The notes: generated by a model from the sequence alone, not told the origin. Numbered from the stretch's first letter, positions 28,139-37,602 are shown. The stretch: 64,000 nt of DNA from Promethearchaeia archaeon (GCA_029856145.1 JAHQWK010000019.1:18271-82270), one strand, 5' to 3'. A program made the numbers and translations.

Positions 28139-28795
28139 TTAAGCATTTAGTCCTAACGGTCTAATTTTTTCTCGTTCAGATAGTTTATCTGAGTGTTGTT
28201 TCTTAAGATCAGCTAATTTATTCTGCTTTTCAACTATATTTTTATTCAAATCTAGCGCATCAATTTCAAGTTTAGTTAATAACTTCTGAATACTAAGATA
28301 TGCTTCCTCTGCTTTAGAAATTTTATCGCTAGGAGCATTACTATTTACTAACTTTACATAGATCATTATTTTTTTTGCTAAATTATCTCGTTCTTTAGCC
28401 TCATCAAGCTTCCTATTAGCAATCTTTACTTTTATTTGGGTTATATCAGTTTCAACAATCGCAATCTTTTTTTGAATTTCAGCAATTTTAGTCTGAATTT
28501 CAGCAATTTCCCGGTTGTATCTTGCCTGTGCTTTCTCCGCTTTTAAGATTTCATCACCAATTTTTACAAGATCTCTTACTTTTTCTTTCCTCTCGACTAA
28601 TTTTTTACTCTTATCTGCTAATCTATGTCTTAATTTTGCTACCTCTATTTCATTCCTAGCTAGCATTTCTCGAGCTTTGGCTCTTTTTACTGATTGCTTA
28701 GCTAAAACTTTCATTTCACTTGCTGTTTCTTTTTCAATTCTTGCTAAATTTGAATTCTCTTCTGCTATTTTTTCAATATTTTTAGTTTCTTCCAT
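28139..28795 (-). CDS. Coiled-coil protein, paralogue of 29954-30622
   Basis: A 218-residue, almost wholly alpha-helical protein with heptad-like Lys/Glu/Ile patterns throughout. It shares its overall plan and especially its C-terminal motif (KLADLKKQHSDKLSEREKIRPLG) with the product of 29954-30622, so the two are paralogues on opposite strands. No signal peptide or membrane span. An AAGGAGATG-type ribosome site precedes the ATG at 28795. Function unknown; a structural or scaffold role is inferred from composition. Confidence 0.75.
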   Translation of the reverse strand: MEETKNIEKIAEENSNLARIEKETASEMKVLAKQSVKRAKAREMLARNEIEVAKLRHRLADKSKKLVERKEKVRDLVKIGDEILKAEKAQARYNREIAEIQTKIAEIQKKIAIVETDITQIKVKIANRKLDEAKERDNLAKKIMIYVKLVNSNAPSDKISKAEEAYLSIQKLLTKLEIDALDLNKNIVEKQNKLADLKKQHSDKLSEREKIRPLGLNA

Positions 28796-28842
28796 AATTA
28801 CATCTCCTTAATTTTTATTGATTTTACTATAATTTTATTAAA

Positions 28843-28995
28843 TTAACTATATTGTTCATCCGAATCCTCTAAATCGTCTTCTCCTTCATCCTCTTCCTGA
28901 TCTTCATCACTTTCCTCATTAGAATCATCATCTTCGAAATAATCATCATATTCATAATCATATCTCTTCTTCTTTTTTTTAGAGTCTTCCTTCAT
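28843..28995 (-). CDS. Short highly acidic protein (50 aa)
   Basis: A 50-residue ORF from ATG 28995 to TAA 28843. A basic start (KEDSKKKKKRYDY) is followed by an extremely acidic tail rich in Asp and Glu (for example DEDQEEDEGEDD). It lies just upstream of, and on the same strand as, the coiled-coil gene at 28795, with 47 bases between them, so the two are likely co-transcribed. Such a polyampholyte could bind basic partners or a coiled coil. No family recognised. Confidence 0.6.
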   Translation of the reverse strand: MKEDSKKKKKRYDYEYDDYFEDDDSNEESDEDQEEDEGEDDLEDSDEQYS

Positions 28996-29086
28996 TTTAA
29001 ATTAAATTTCTCTTATATTTTGTTGTTTTATGTTTAATTTATCTTAATGATTGCAAGTTATTTAAATGTTTTCATTTGAAAACGAA

Positions 29087-29132
29087 ATCATATATCGACA
29101 ACTTTATATACTCTGATATCATATATTGATAT
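29087..29132. promoter_or_regulatory. Repeated ATCATATAT(C/T)GA operator-like sites
   Basis: Two copies, ATCATATATCGA at 29087-29098 and ATCATATATTGA at 29118-29129, begin 31 bases apart, which is about three helical turns. The second is inside a perfect inverted repeat ATATCA-5-TGATAT (29116-29132). They sit 38 to 83 bases before a ribbon-helix-helix protein gene, the usual place for an autoregulatory operator of that family. Confidence 0.5.
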
Positions 29133-29169
29133 ATAAAAGAAGGAAAAATGAACGGAAAAGATATTTAAA

Positions 29170-29739
29170 ATGACCAAAAAACAAATAAAAAAAAAAAGTA
29201 ATTTTTTGGGATTTAGACTTTCAGAAGAAATTATTGATAAATTAGAGTTAATAGCAAAACAGGAAAATAAGTCACGTGGTCTGGTTGCAAAAGATGCTAT
29301 CGAACAATGGCTCAATTTAGAACTTTTCAATCAAACAAATGAAATGATTATGATCTCTAAATCTATATTCTCTAAAATCCTTTCTAAATTAGATGAAATA
29401 ACATTAGATATCATTGCTAAAGATTTTGCTGATTTATTTTCAGATATAATGAAATTCTCAACTGCAAAACCAATGAATGAAGATACTTTGAAGTCATATA
29501 CCATTTTTTTAATTAATTTTTTCGGCAAAAATGGATTGAAATGGTTTAATACTCTTGATATTCAGACACATGATAATTCTTTTATTTTTAGAGGTTTGCA
29601 TGATATGGATGAAATCTATTCAAATTTCTTCACAAAATTCTATAAATATCTCTTATCTGAATATTTTGACTTAGAATTTACTACAAAAGTAGAAGAAAAA
29701 ACATCTAATTTAATTCATCTGGAATTTAAAATTAAATAA
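29170..29739 (+). CDS. Ribbon-helix-helix transcriptional regulator with C-terminal sensor-like domain
   Basis: A 189-residue protein. Residues about 11-50 have the CopG/MetJ-type ribbon-helix-helix pattern (FLGFRLSEEIIDKLELIAK followed by SRGLVAKDAIEQWL), a beta strand then two helices. The remaining about 130 residues form a mixed domain (NFFGKNGLKWFNTLDIQ, FYKYLLSEYFDLEFTTKV) that may bind a ligand or another protein. It has its own promoter with operator-like repeats at 29087-29132. The neighbouring coiled-coil and ion-channel genes are possible targets. Confidence 0.7.
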   Translation: MTKKQIKKKSNFLGFRLSEEIIDKLELIAKQENKSRGLVAKDAIEQWLNLELFNQTNEMIMISKSIFSKILSKLDEITLDIIAKDFADLFSDIMKFSTAKPMNEDTLKSYTIFLINFFGKNGLKWFNTLDIQTHDNSFIFRGLHDMDEIYSNFFTKFYKYLLSEYFDLEFTTKVEEKTSNLIHLEFKIK

Positions 29740-29953
29740 GGTTTATTCTGATAAAAAGATGAAAACTAAAATACGTACTAAAGTAAAGATTAGAGATTAT
29801 TTTCTAACTTTTTTAATGTATAGGATTTGAAGGCAATACGCATCCAAAAACCAAAGCAAATATTATAAACAAATTAAATTTAAATATTATTCATACTAGC
29901 TAAAATATGTTTATTAATTCATTTTTTATATCATCATTTAAAGGTAAAGAGAT

Positions 29954-30622
29954 ATGGAAAATTTAACTATTATTGAGAAAGAAGCTCAACAAAATTTTAA
30001 AATAGCTCAATTTGAAAAAGAACTTGCCCAAAAATTAAAAATTAATGCTATAACTGAAATTAAAAAATCAAAAGCTAGAGTAAACTTACTGAAAATTGAA
30101 TATGAATTAGCAGAAATAAAAAAAGATTTAGCAGAAAAGAGAAGGGTTTTAGCCAAGGAAAAATTAGAGATTAAAAAAAATCAAATTCTGGATTTTTCAG
30201 AAGAGGAATTAAAAATTGAGAATGATTATGCAATTTATAACGAGAAGATTGCAAAAAACCAAAAAGGAATCGCTGAGATTAACAAGAAAATTGCCTTAGT
30301 TGAGAAGCAAATAGCTGAGCAAAAATTAAAGCTATCTGGAGAAAAATTAGATGTGGCGAAAGCACGAGGAAAATTATCCAAAAAACAAATAAATTATCTA
30401 AAAGTAGCTAGAGGAAGTGCCCCAGAAAATAAAATTCTGAAAGCTAAAAATAATTTAGAGAGCCAAAAAGAATCACTATTAAAACAGAAAAACGATGTAT
30501 TTGATAAGGAAAGAGATGTAAAGAAAAAAGAAAATAAACTTGCCGAATTAAAGAAGGAACTATCCTTGAAATTTTCAGAAAGAGAAAAAATAAGACATCC
30601 TGGTGTCGTTCTAGCAGAATAA
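29954..30622 (+). CDS. Coiled-coil protein, paralogue of 28139-28795
   Basis: A 222-residue, nearly continuous coiled-coil protein rich in Lys, Glu, Ile and Leu. The C-terminal KLAELKKELSLKFSEREKIRHPG and the central AEINKKIALVEKQIAEQKLK match equivalent parts of the protein encoded at 28139-28795. AAAGGTAAAGAG precedes the ATG at 29954. The next gene, an MscS channel, starts 43 bases later on the same strand, so they may share a transcript and the coiled coil may attach to the membrane system. Function unknown. Confidence 0.75.
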   Translation: MENLTIIEKEAQQNFKIAQFEKELAQKLKINAITEIKKSKARVNLLKIEYELAEIKKDLAEKRRVLAKEKLEIKKNQILDFSEEELKIENDYAIYNEKIAKNQKGIAEINKKIALVEKQIAEQKLKLSGEKLDVAKARGKLSKKQINYLKVARGSAPENKILKAKNNLESQKESLLKQKNDVFDKERDVKKKENKLAELKKELSLKFSEREKIRHPGVVLAE

Positions 30623-30664
30623 ATTAAATAGAGTTATTACCTAAAAGAAAATAGGTCGATATAA

Positions 30665-31477
30665 TTGATTTTTCAAAATTTTTTCGAAATCTTTTTAGAC
30701 TGGTTATCTCTATATTTTTTTCCTATTCTCATTTCAATATTAGCAATAATTATCGGTTATATTATTTATGTCTTGATTAGAAGACAATTTTTAAAACTTG
30801 CTAAACATGAGAAATTAGAACTGAGTACGGCAAAAAATATCACAAAAGTAATTAAATATCTCATTATTTTGATCATTTTAACTGCTATTCTTATACAATT
30901 TGCAGAAAGTTTAGGTTTAATTACAGCATTATTCACTCTTGTTGGTGGGACTATAATTGGTTTTGCAGCTATGAATACTTTAGGAAATATGATTGCTGGC
31001 ATTATTATAATGGTTAGTAGACCGTTTTCTGTAGGTGATAGAATATTATATGATGGTAAAATCACTGATATTGTCGAAATAAAATTGATCTACACAATTA
31101 TGGTTGATCTTGATAATGTTAAGATTTCTGTTCCAAATCAAAAGTTGTTATCACAAGAGATTAATGACTTCGGGAAAAAAGAGATTATTAGAAGACATGT
31201 GACTATAACACCTGGATTTGAAGAAGATAGGAGAAAAGTTGAAGAGGTTTTATTAGAGGCTGCGGGTAAATCATATCAAGTATTAAAAGACCCTAAACCA
31301 TATGTTTGGATAAATTCCTTCCAGAATTATGCAGTTGAATATAGATTATATGTTTTCATAAAAGATATTAAAAATTTACCACTAATTGAATCTGAATTAC
31401 ATAAAGCTGTATTGGATACTTGTAAAGAAAATAATATAGATATCAGAACTCCTCTTCTGCACAAGAAAATAGAATAA
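30665..31477 (+). CDS. MscS-type mechanosensitive channel
   Basis: A 270-residue small-conductance mechanosensitive channel. Three hydrophobic spans (about residues 13-36, 57-77, 82-118) end in the pore helix GGTIIGFAAMNTLGNMIAGIIIMVSRPFSVGDRI, whose first 20 residues show the alternating Gly/Ala packing of MscS TM3. The beta domain (VPNQKLLSQEI) and alpha/beta C-terminal domain follow. The start is TTG at 30665, since an in-frame TAA lies immediately before it. Opens under membrane tension to release solutes. One of three MscS-like genes within 4 kb. Confidence 0.9.
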   Translation: MIFQNFFEIFLDWLSLYFFPILISILAIIIGYIIYVLIRRQFLKLAKHEKLELSTAKNITKVIKYLIILIILTAILIQFAESLGLITALFTLVGGTIIGFAAMNTLGNMIAGIIIMVSRPFSVGDRILYDGKITDIVEIKLIYTIMVDLDNVKISVPNQKLLSQEINDFGKKEIIRRHVTITPGFEEDRRKVEEVLLEAAGKSYQVLKDPKPYVWINSFQNYAVEYRLYVFIKDIKNLPLIESELHKAVLDTCKENNIDIRTPLLHKKIE

Positions 31478-31501
31478 AAAATTTGTATTAATTTAACTTT
31501 C

Positions 31502-32593
31502 TTAAATCCATTTTTTTCTTCTAAAAAAATATAACATAATAACGGCAATTATAGCCATTGTGCCTATTAAGAATGGATATGCGATTGGGTTTGACAGTTC
31601 GGGCATATAAAGAAAGTTCATTCCATAAAAACCTGCTAAAAATGATATTGGAATAAAAATTGTTGAAATAATTGTTAATACTTTCATGATATCATTCATC
31701 CTATTACTAACACTTGATAAATACATATCTAACATTCCAAAAATTATATCTCGATAATTTTCTAAAAGATCACTAATTCTAAAAATGTGTTCGTATATAT
31801 CTCTTAGATATATCTGCAATTCATCACTGATTAGCTTTGATGGTTCACGCTGCAATTTATTGATTAATTCTCTTATTGGCCATATTGATTTTCTCAACTC
31901 AATAGAAGATCTTTTCAATCGATAAATATTTTGTAGTGTTTCTGGATCAGGATTCTTTATTAAAATGTCTTCAATGTTATCTATATCCTCGCCTACCTTT
32001 TCTATAACAACAAAATAATCGTCAATTATAATGTCAATTAAAACATAAAATAGGTAATCTGCACCCATTACCCGAACCTTTCCTCTTGGAACTTTAATCC
32101 TCTCGTAAATGGGATTAAAAAGGTTAGTATCCCGCTCTTGGAATGATATTACATAATTCTCTCCTAATATTAAACTAATTTGTTCATATTTAAATTCCTC
32201 TTCTTCTTCATTCCAACTCAATTTTTTTAATACTGCAAAAATATAATTCCCAAAATCCTCTAATTTAGGTCTTTGATTTGGGCTTAAAATGTCTTCCAGA
32301 ACAAGAGGATGTAAATTGAATTGATGGCCAACCTCTTCAATAACTTTTACTTGTGCTAGACCATAAATATCAATCCATCTAATAAATGGCTTTTCAATTT
32401 TTGTGAGATCAATCTGAATATCCTGAAATTCTTGAAAATTAAATTGGTCTTTATTATAATCCGTTACTTTAATTTTAGTTTTTTCATTTACTTTATCTCC
32501 TGTGTAAATTAAAGTTCCTGGAGGAAGACCAACTTTTTTCTTCTTTTTAGTTGAAGAATGTTTATTCCTTTGAGGTCTAGAAAATTTCCTCAA
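31502..32593 (-). CDS. corA: CorA-family magnesium/divalent cation channel
   Basis: A 363-residue CorA protein. The long N-terminal cytoplasmic domain ends in a helix leading to two C-terminal membrane spans (about residues 300-320 and 333-355). The signature YGMNF, the selectivity loop, lies between them, followed by the short MPE-containing loop. Two features typical of archaeal CorA are the basic C-terminal tail RRKKW and the basic N-terminus. It is convergent with the first MscS gene and divergent from the second, inside an ion-homeostasis cluster. Confidence 0.93.
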   Translation of the reverse strand: MRKFSRPQRNKHSSTKKKKKVGLPPGTLIYTGDKVNEKTKIKVTDYNKDQFNFQEFQDIQIDLTKIEKPFIRWIDIYGLAQVKVIEEVGHQFNLHPLVLEDILSPNQRPKLEDFGNYIFAVLKKLSWNEEEEEFKYEQISLILGENYVISFQERDTNLFNPIYERIKVPRGKVRVMGADYLFYVLIDIIIDDYFVVIEKVGEDIDNIEDILIKNPDPETLQNIYRLKRSSIELRKSIWPIRELINKLQREPSKLISDELQIYLRDIYEHIFRISDLLENYRDIIFGMLDMYLSSVSNRMNDIMKVLTIISTIFIPISFLAGFYGMNFLYMPELSNPIAYPFLIGTMAIIAVIMLYFFRRKKWI

Positions 32594-32731
32594 ATTGTCT
32601 CACTTAAACTATAGAGTAAATATTATCTAATAATTTAATAAACCAACCTTTAAAATATAAGTTTTCTTATATTTTTTCTATATAAAATTTGTATTCTCAA
32701 AATAATAAAAACTTTGGAGATATGGTTTCTT

Positions 32732-33649
32732 GTGAAGAGAATTTATAAAATAGTCACATGGATATCAATTATAGGAATTATTGTATTAGTTTATTTTTAC
32801 TTTGGATTTGAGCAATTATTATTAAATATAGTAATTGTAAATTTGGTTGCTTATGTCTTAAGGTCAATATTAATTGATATATTTCATAGCTTGATTAAAA
32901 ACTTATTAGTTCGTTATATTACCATGATAATTATAAATATAATATGGTTATTATTTCCATTTTGGTTGATTTTTATTATTTCACCAACTTTTTTTGTAGC
33001 AATTATTTCTTTTCTGGTTGTAGCAATAGCACTAACGTTTCAAAATATAATTAATAATATTGCCTCAGGAGTAATGCTTTTATCCTCAGGAGGTTTTGAG
33101 GCTGGCGATTTAGTCGAAACCAACGGAATTGAAGGTATTGTTAAAGAGATAACATTAAATAGTTTGAAGCTAGAAGATTTTGATGGTTCTATCACCTATA
33201 TTCCCAACAAAAATGCTTTTAATTCATCAGTAGTTCGCTTTACTCACAAATCTATTAAAAAAGAAAAAAAGATAGAAATTTCGGAACTAGTTAGAAAATT
33301 CGGCAAGTTAGTAACTGGTGAAAAAAAACTCACTCGTTATATTAAAGTAGTTGAGCTTTTAGGTACCGTAGATTTAGAGAAACTTGATGAATTATTAACG
33401 CCAATATTTGAGAAATATGAACCCATTTTTGGGATAAGACCTTACTTTTATGCAAATAATACTGTTAGTGGGATTGTAAATCGTTTAAGTATCACTATTC
33501 AAATTATTACAGAGGATCCAAAATTAATCTTAACATATACAGACCCATTGCTCAAAGAAATTCTTTTTAAAATATATAATAAAGAAATTAATTATGGATG
33601 GAAGAATAGCGAAAACGAATATCCAGGAAATAGCCTAGAGGTGGATTGA
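32732..33649 (+). CDS. MscS-like membrane protein
   Basis: About 305 residues. Hydrophobic spans near residues 5-25, 32-55, 65-85 and 90-115 precede the pore-helix-like TFQNIINNIASGVMLLSSGGFEAGDLVE and beta domain (SITYIPNKNAFNSSVVRFTHK). The pore region lacks the usual Gly/Ala pattern of classical MscS. Start choice: GGAG overlaps an in-frame TTG at 32714, so GTG at 32732 is preferred. The stop overlaps the start region of the next MscS-like gene, implying translational coupling and possibly hetero-oligomers. Confidence 0.8.
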   Translation: MKRIYKIVTWISIIGIIVLVYFYFGFEQLLLNIVIVNLVAYVLRSILIDIFHSLIKNLLVRYITMIIINIIWLLFPFWLIFIISPTFFVAIISFLVVAIALTFQNIINNIASGVMLLSSGGFEAGDLVETNGIEGIVKEITLNSLKLEDFDGSITYIPNKNAFNSSVVRFTHKSIKKEKKIEISELVRKFGKLVTGEKKLTRYIKVVELLGTVDLEKLDELLTPIFEKYEPIFGIRPYFYANNTVSGIVNRLSITIQIITEDPKLILTYTDPLLKEILFKIYNKEINYGWKNSENEYPGNSLEVD

Positions 33650-34560
33650 AAACGGCATTATTTAGTTCAGATTTGGAAGCATTAATATATCTCTTAATTA
33701 TTGGGATAGGGTTTTACCTTTTAAATAAAGTAATTTCTGCGACAATTGGGAAAAGTAAAAAAGTATCTTTAAAGCAAAAAATCATCGTTAATTTTGCATT
33801 AAAAATTGTTACTGTTCTCGTAATAGTGTTCTTTATTATTGAGGGTTTTCCACTCGTTTCTTCAATTGATCCAACTGGAACTTACACAGCTGTACTTACT
33901 GGAGCAATTAGCACTGCGATTGCATTTGCATCTAGCGGTATATTCGCAAACTTTATTTCAGGGATTGTTATAATGTTAATAAGACCTTTTGAAGTTGACG
34001 ATTTGGTCAAAATTGAAGGAGATAAAGGAATTGTACGAGAAATTAATTTAACAAAGATGAAAATAGAGACATTTGATAATATAATAATTGAAAAATCAAA
34101 TGGTCAAGTTATTTCATCAAAGATAGTAAATTATACTATCAAATTAGGTAAAAAGAAGTCTTTTAAAGATTTTAAAAGTAAGATCTTAGCCCCTCAGGAT
34201 ACTGGATTTAAAGGTATTTATGAAGATATTTTGAATTCTAAAAGGGAATTTGAAAGTACTTTAAAAAAGGCTTATGATTCCTTTTCAACTAAGTTCTATC
34301 CAAAATTATACAATTATACTTTCAGAATGGCTTTTCCTTATAATGGATATCGAGTAATGATGAATAAAGTTGCAGAACTTTGTAATTATTATAATGAGAA
34401 AAATATTTTCAGGATAAAACCACAATTTGATGTAGTCGATTTAAATATAAGTATTATTGTGAAATTTCGATTATTAACATTTGATGCACAAAAAATATTT
34501 GATTTTCAACCTAAATTTGCTGAAGATGTATATAAAATAATTTATAAATATAAAATTTAA
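33646..34560 (+). CDS. MscS-like membrane protein
   Basis: A 304-residue MscS-family protein with two N-terminal spans (about residues 10-28 and 45-67) and a pore-like helix (GAISTAIAFASSGIFANFISGIVIML followed by RPFEVDDLVKIEG). A beta domain and an alpha/beta tail follow. The TTG at 33646 overlaps the TGA of the previous gene (ATTGA). The GGTGG ribosome site is only one base from that TTG, and in-frame ACG 33652 has more normal spacing; the exact start is uncertain by two codons. Paired with the upstream MscS-like gene. Confidence 0.82.
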   Translation: MKTALFSSDLEALIYLLIIGIGFYLLNKVISATIGKSKKVSLKQKIIVNFALKIVTVLVIVFFIIEGFPLVSSIDPTGTYTAVLTGAISTAIAFASSGIFANFISGIVIMLIRPFEVDDLVKIEGDKGIVREINLTKMKIETFDNIIIEKSNGQVISSKIVNYTIKLGKKKSFKDFKSKILAPQDTGFKGIYEDILNSKREFESTLKKAYDSFSTKFYPKLYNYTFRMAFPYNGYRVMMNKVAELCNYYNEKNIFRIKPQFDVVDLNISIIVKFRLLTFDAQKIFDFQPKFAEDVYKIIYKYKI

Positions 34561-34693
34561 GAATTTGACTCTATTTAATTATAATTAACACAGATTAAAT
34601 AAAAAGGATTTTTTTAGAGATGTCTAAATTTTTAAATAATTTTATACTGAAATACACTATAAAAAATTTTTTTAATATTATGGAGGTAAAAAA

Positions 34694-35248
34694 ATGAAGG
34701 AAGATGTAAAACAAAAAATTTTAACATCATCAAATATCATATTTGGCGCATTGATTATTATTTTTTCTATAATTGTAATGACATTTACTGTTGCGGCTGT
34801 AATAACTCTACTATTTATACTTTCCATCGCGATAATTATTATTGGATTAGCAAGGCTGGTAAATGCGTATGCAAATGATGAACTTGATACAAGTGGGAAA
34901 ATTGCCAAATTTATAACAGCCATTATTGCTCTAATTTTTGGGGTTATTGTTATTGTAAATACAGCAACATCTCCTACACTTACAGTTGAAATTTTAATAA
35001 TTTTAGTTAATTCTTTATTATTAATCATTGGATTTGTGAGGATTTATATAGGATTGGCAACAAAAGAGTATTATAAAGGATATCGAGGTTTTTTAGTACT
35101 TTTTGGAATCGTTATGATCATATTATCGCTTTTAGTGTTCTTAAGTCCTACATTTGATAACACAACTTCTATCATAATAGTTGCAACAACAATGTTGCTA
35201 AGTGGAATTGCTCGTTTTGTACTGGGAATAATAGGAATTAAAAAATAA
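34694..35248 (+). CDS. DUF308/HdeD-like membrane protein
   Basis: A 184-residue membrane protein with six closely packed hydrophobic helices in pairs, matching the HdeD/DUF308 layout (repeated GALIIIFSII, FITAIIALIFGVIVI, GFLVLFGIVMIILSL segments followed by IARFVLGIIGIKK). A textbook ribosome site TATGGAGG lies eight bases before the ATG. In bacteria HdeD is linked to acid stress; function in archaea is unknown. Located in the channel cluster and followed by a convergent DUF389 gene. Confidence 0.82.
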   Translation: MKEDVKQKILTSSNIIFGALIIIFSIIVMTFTVAAVITLLFILSIAIIIIGLARLVNAYANDELDTSGKIAKFITAIIALIFGVIVIVNTATSPTLTVEILIILVNSLLLIIGFVRIYIGLATKEYYKGYRGFLVLFGIVMIILSLLVFLSPTFDNTTSIIIVATTMLLSGIARFVLGIIGIKK

Positions 35249-35314
35249 CTTTCTTTTTTTTTTAAAAACTTATTAGATAATATTCTAGTAAATGCTTGTT
35301 AGCTTACTCAGTTG

Positions 35315-36310
35315 TTAATCCTTGAGAGCTTTTTTAGTTTTTTTTTTAGTTATTTTTACACCTAAACTTAATTGACCCGACTTCTCCTCAGGACCCTTCC
35401 AAAAAGGATAATTTTTTTCCAAAATTTTTATTTTTTTAAGTTTAAATATCAAAATTGCCATAAAATTAATGGCAAGAATATTTGATCCTAAAAGGACAAA
35501 ACTTCCAAATGATAAAAGTAAATTTCCATAAATTAGAGTTACTCCAATATTAACGGCAGGAGGCATCAACGATACAGCAATAGCGATCCCTACTAAAGAA
35601 GATTGTATTGTTCCCGTTATGGCAAATCCTATAGCTAAACCTGCACCGATAGAAACGATCAAATCAAAAATCGTTGGAAAATTTCTACTCATCATTTCAT
35701 TTGTTATAGAGGGTGAAACATAAATAAGGATGGCTAAGCTAGCTAGTAAAACTCCAATTCCTATTGAGATAAGAACACTAAATAATTGTCCAAGTATTCC
35801 CTTTTCAACTAAGAGATAATTTTTGCTTATTATTCCATATGAAACGCCCAGAATAGGACCCATTAATGGAGATATGATCATTGACCCGATAATGATCGCA
35901 GTAGAATTTAAAATAAGCCCTGCCCCTGCGATAAAAGCAGCTATCATAATAAAGAGATAAAAATTAATATTCAATTCCATTCCTTCTTTTATTGAGGATT
36001 CGATTTCTTCTACGGATACTCTGCTTGATAGCTCTTCGGAAACCTCTATTTGATCCTCTTTTAACTCTGGAATCGTAGCTTGTAATTTTAATATATCTAC
36101 TATCCCAAATTCAATTCCTACTCCAACTTCATTAAGGACCTCAAGTACTCTAGGAACCATGTTCCTTTGACAACGAATAATGACCAATGAATTGTTAACT
36201 CCTTCTAATAAAATTATACTTTTAATATTAAGCTTCTCATTTATAGCAGTAATTAAGTTTTCAGTATGCCCTTTTGGTTCATTAGGAAGACTTATCTGAA
36301 TTTGACTCAT
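35315..36310 (-). CDS. DUF389 (TIGR00341-like) membrane protein
   Basis: About 331 residues. A soluble N-terminal part (about 1-110) is followed by six or so hydrophobic spans with the DUF389 signature STAIIIGSMIISPLMGPILG and a matching second segment VSLMPPAVNIGVTLIYGN. The ATG at 36310 is preferred to the GTG at 36319, though neither has a clear ribosome site. Predicted transport or structural role in the membrane; no substrate is known for the family. It closes the membrane-protein cluster. Confidence 0.85.
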   Translation of the reverse strand: MSQIQISLPNEPKGHTENLITAINEKLNIKSIILLEGVNNSLVIIRCQRNMVPRVLEVLNEVGVGIEFGIVDILKLQATIPELKEDQIEVSEELSSRVSVEEIESSIKEGMELNINFYLFIMIAAFIAGAGLILNSTAIIIGSMIISPLMGPILGVSYGIISKNYLLVEKGILGQLFSVLISIGIGVLLASLAILIYVSPSITNEMMSRNFPTIFDLIVSIGAGLAIGFAITGTIQSSLVGIAIAVSLMPPAVNIGVTLIYGNLLLSFGSFVLLGSNILAINFMAILIFKLKKIKILEKNYPFWKGPEEKSGQLSLGVKITKKKTKKALKD

Positions 36311-36501
36311 ATAACACACATCTATTTTTTTTGAAGGATTTTTTTATCAGATATTTTCATATAATTTTTTTTAAAAGTTGTATTAAATCTAGCAAAAGCC
36401 ATTTAAATTCTTTTTCTAGATTTTATAAAAAAACTAAAAGACTCAAAAAATTAAAGACTATCCCTCTCTTATAAGAGATTTCGATAGAAGTTTTAGATTG
36501 T

Positions 36502-37602
36502 CTAATTATTAGCAGTTATTCTCGGAGGAGGTATAAAGACTCTTCTCATTTCTGTTCGGGCCAAATTAATGGCATTCTCGGGACATAAATGAGCACAAAC
36601 ACCACAACCTATACATCTTTCTTCATTAACTTCTGCTATTGTGTCTATAAGTTCAACAGCCTCAGCTGCACAACTCTCTACACATGTTCCACATCCAGCA
36701 CATAGATCTTTATCGATATGTGCTAGGTGAGAAGTATAATCCATTAAAGGAACTGCTCCTGTATAATGGAGTAAAAAAGTACCACAACAGCACTTGCAAC
36801 AATTGCAAATACCATCAAGCTCTTTTTCTATATCCAAGTTAGTATGGAAAGCCTTATGAACCAAACCCTCATCTTCAGCTTTTTTCATTATATCCAATGC
36901 TTCTTCTTTTGAAACTTTTTCAGAAAAACCGTGTGAGATAAGAAATTCTGCAGTTCTACCGAACGCAAAGCAATTCCTTCTTTCTTTTGTTGTTTCACAG
37001 GGTTCATCAAGAAGATCTTTTTTATGTCTACAATAACAAGGCGATACTCCTATTGGATCATATTTATCAATGATTTTTGAGATTTCTTCTAATTGCAGAA
37101 CTACTTCTTCCCTTACTTTAACTTCTTCTTCAACAGGAATAACTCTATCTAGAGATGGACCATTCCTATATTCTTGGACCATTTGATCGTAATTAGTTTG
37201 AGTGTCTTGAACTACTTGTTTATATAATCTTGAATATAATTTTGCTAAGTTTTTTGCTCTTTCATTCGTTTCACCACGCATTAATGTAAATTCAATAATT
37301 CCTGGAAGTAAGGGTGTTTTCCGATAAACCATAACTCCTGTGCTTCTACTGGGTATACCAGTAATCACACCAATATTCATTAGGTCACTTAACATATTAT
37401 TAAGTGCCTCCTCATCCATATCAGTTAAAGGTTTAATCTCGTCAATGTTATATGAACGTTTTCTAAGTAAAGTGATAAATTTCGCTTGTTCTTCTGTTAA
37501 TAAAGTTTGCATTATTTCGATAATAATATCACTTACCCGTATTGGCAACCTTCCTGCTTTTATAAAATTTCTTGCTACTTTATACCATAATTTTTCAGCC
37601 AT
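36502..37602 (-). CDS. Winged-helix-like protein with Cys-rich centre and two C-terminal [4Fe-4S] clusters
   Basis: A 366-residue protein. Residues about 25-95 look like a winged helix (LLTEEQAKFITLLRKRSY, ALNNMLSDLMNIGVITGI). A middle region has scattered Cys groups (SPCYCRHKKD, NCFAFG, GICNCCKCCCG). The C-terminal 75 residues carry two classical ferredoxin motifs, CAGCGTCVESC and CIGCGVCAHLC. Similar proteins occur widely in anaerobic archaea and bacteria and may combine redox sensing with electron transfer. It is divergent from the mutase operon at 37722 and could regulate it, but that is inference. Confidence 0.8.
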   Translation of the reverse strand: MAEKLWYKVARNFIKAGRLPIRVSDIIIEIMQTLLTEEQAKFITLLRKRSYNIDEIKPLTDMDEEALNNMLSDLMNIGVITGIPSRSTGVMVYRKTPLLPGIIEFTLMRGETNERAKNLAKLYSRLYKQVVQDTQTNYDQMVQEYRNGPSLDRVIPVEEEVKVREEVVLQLEEISKIIDKYDPIGVSPCYCRHKKDLLDEPCETTKERRNCFAFGRTAEFLISHGFSEKVSKEEALDIMKKAEDEGLVHKAFHTNLDIEKELDGICNCCKCCCGTFLLHYTGAVPLMDYTSHLAHIDKDLCAGCGTCVESCAAEAVELIDTIAEVNEERCIGCGVCAHLCPENAINLARTEMRRVFIPPPRITANN

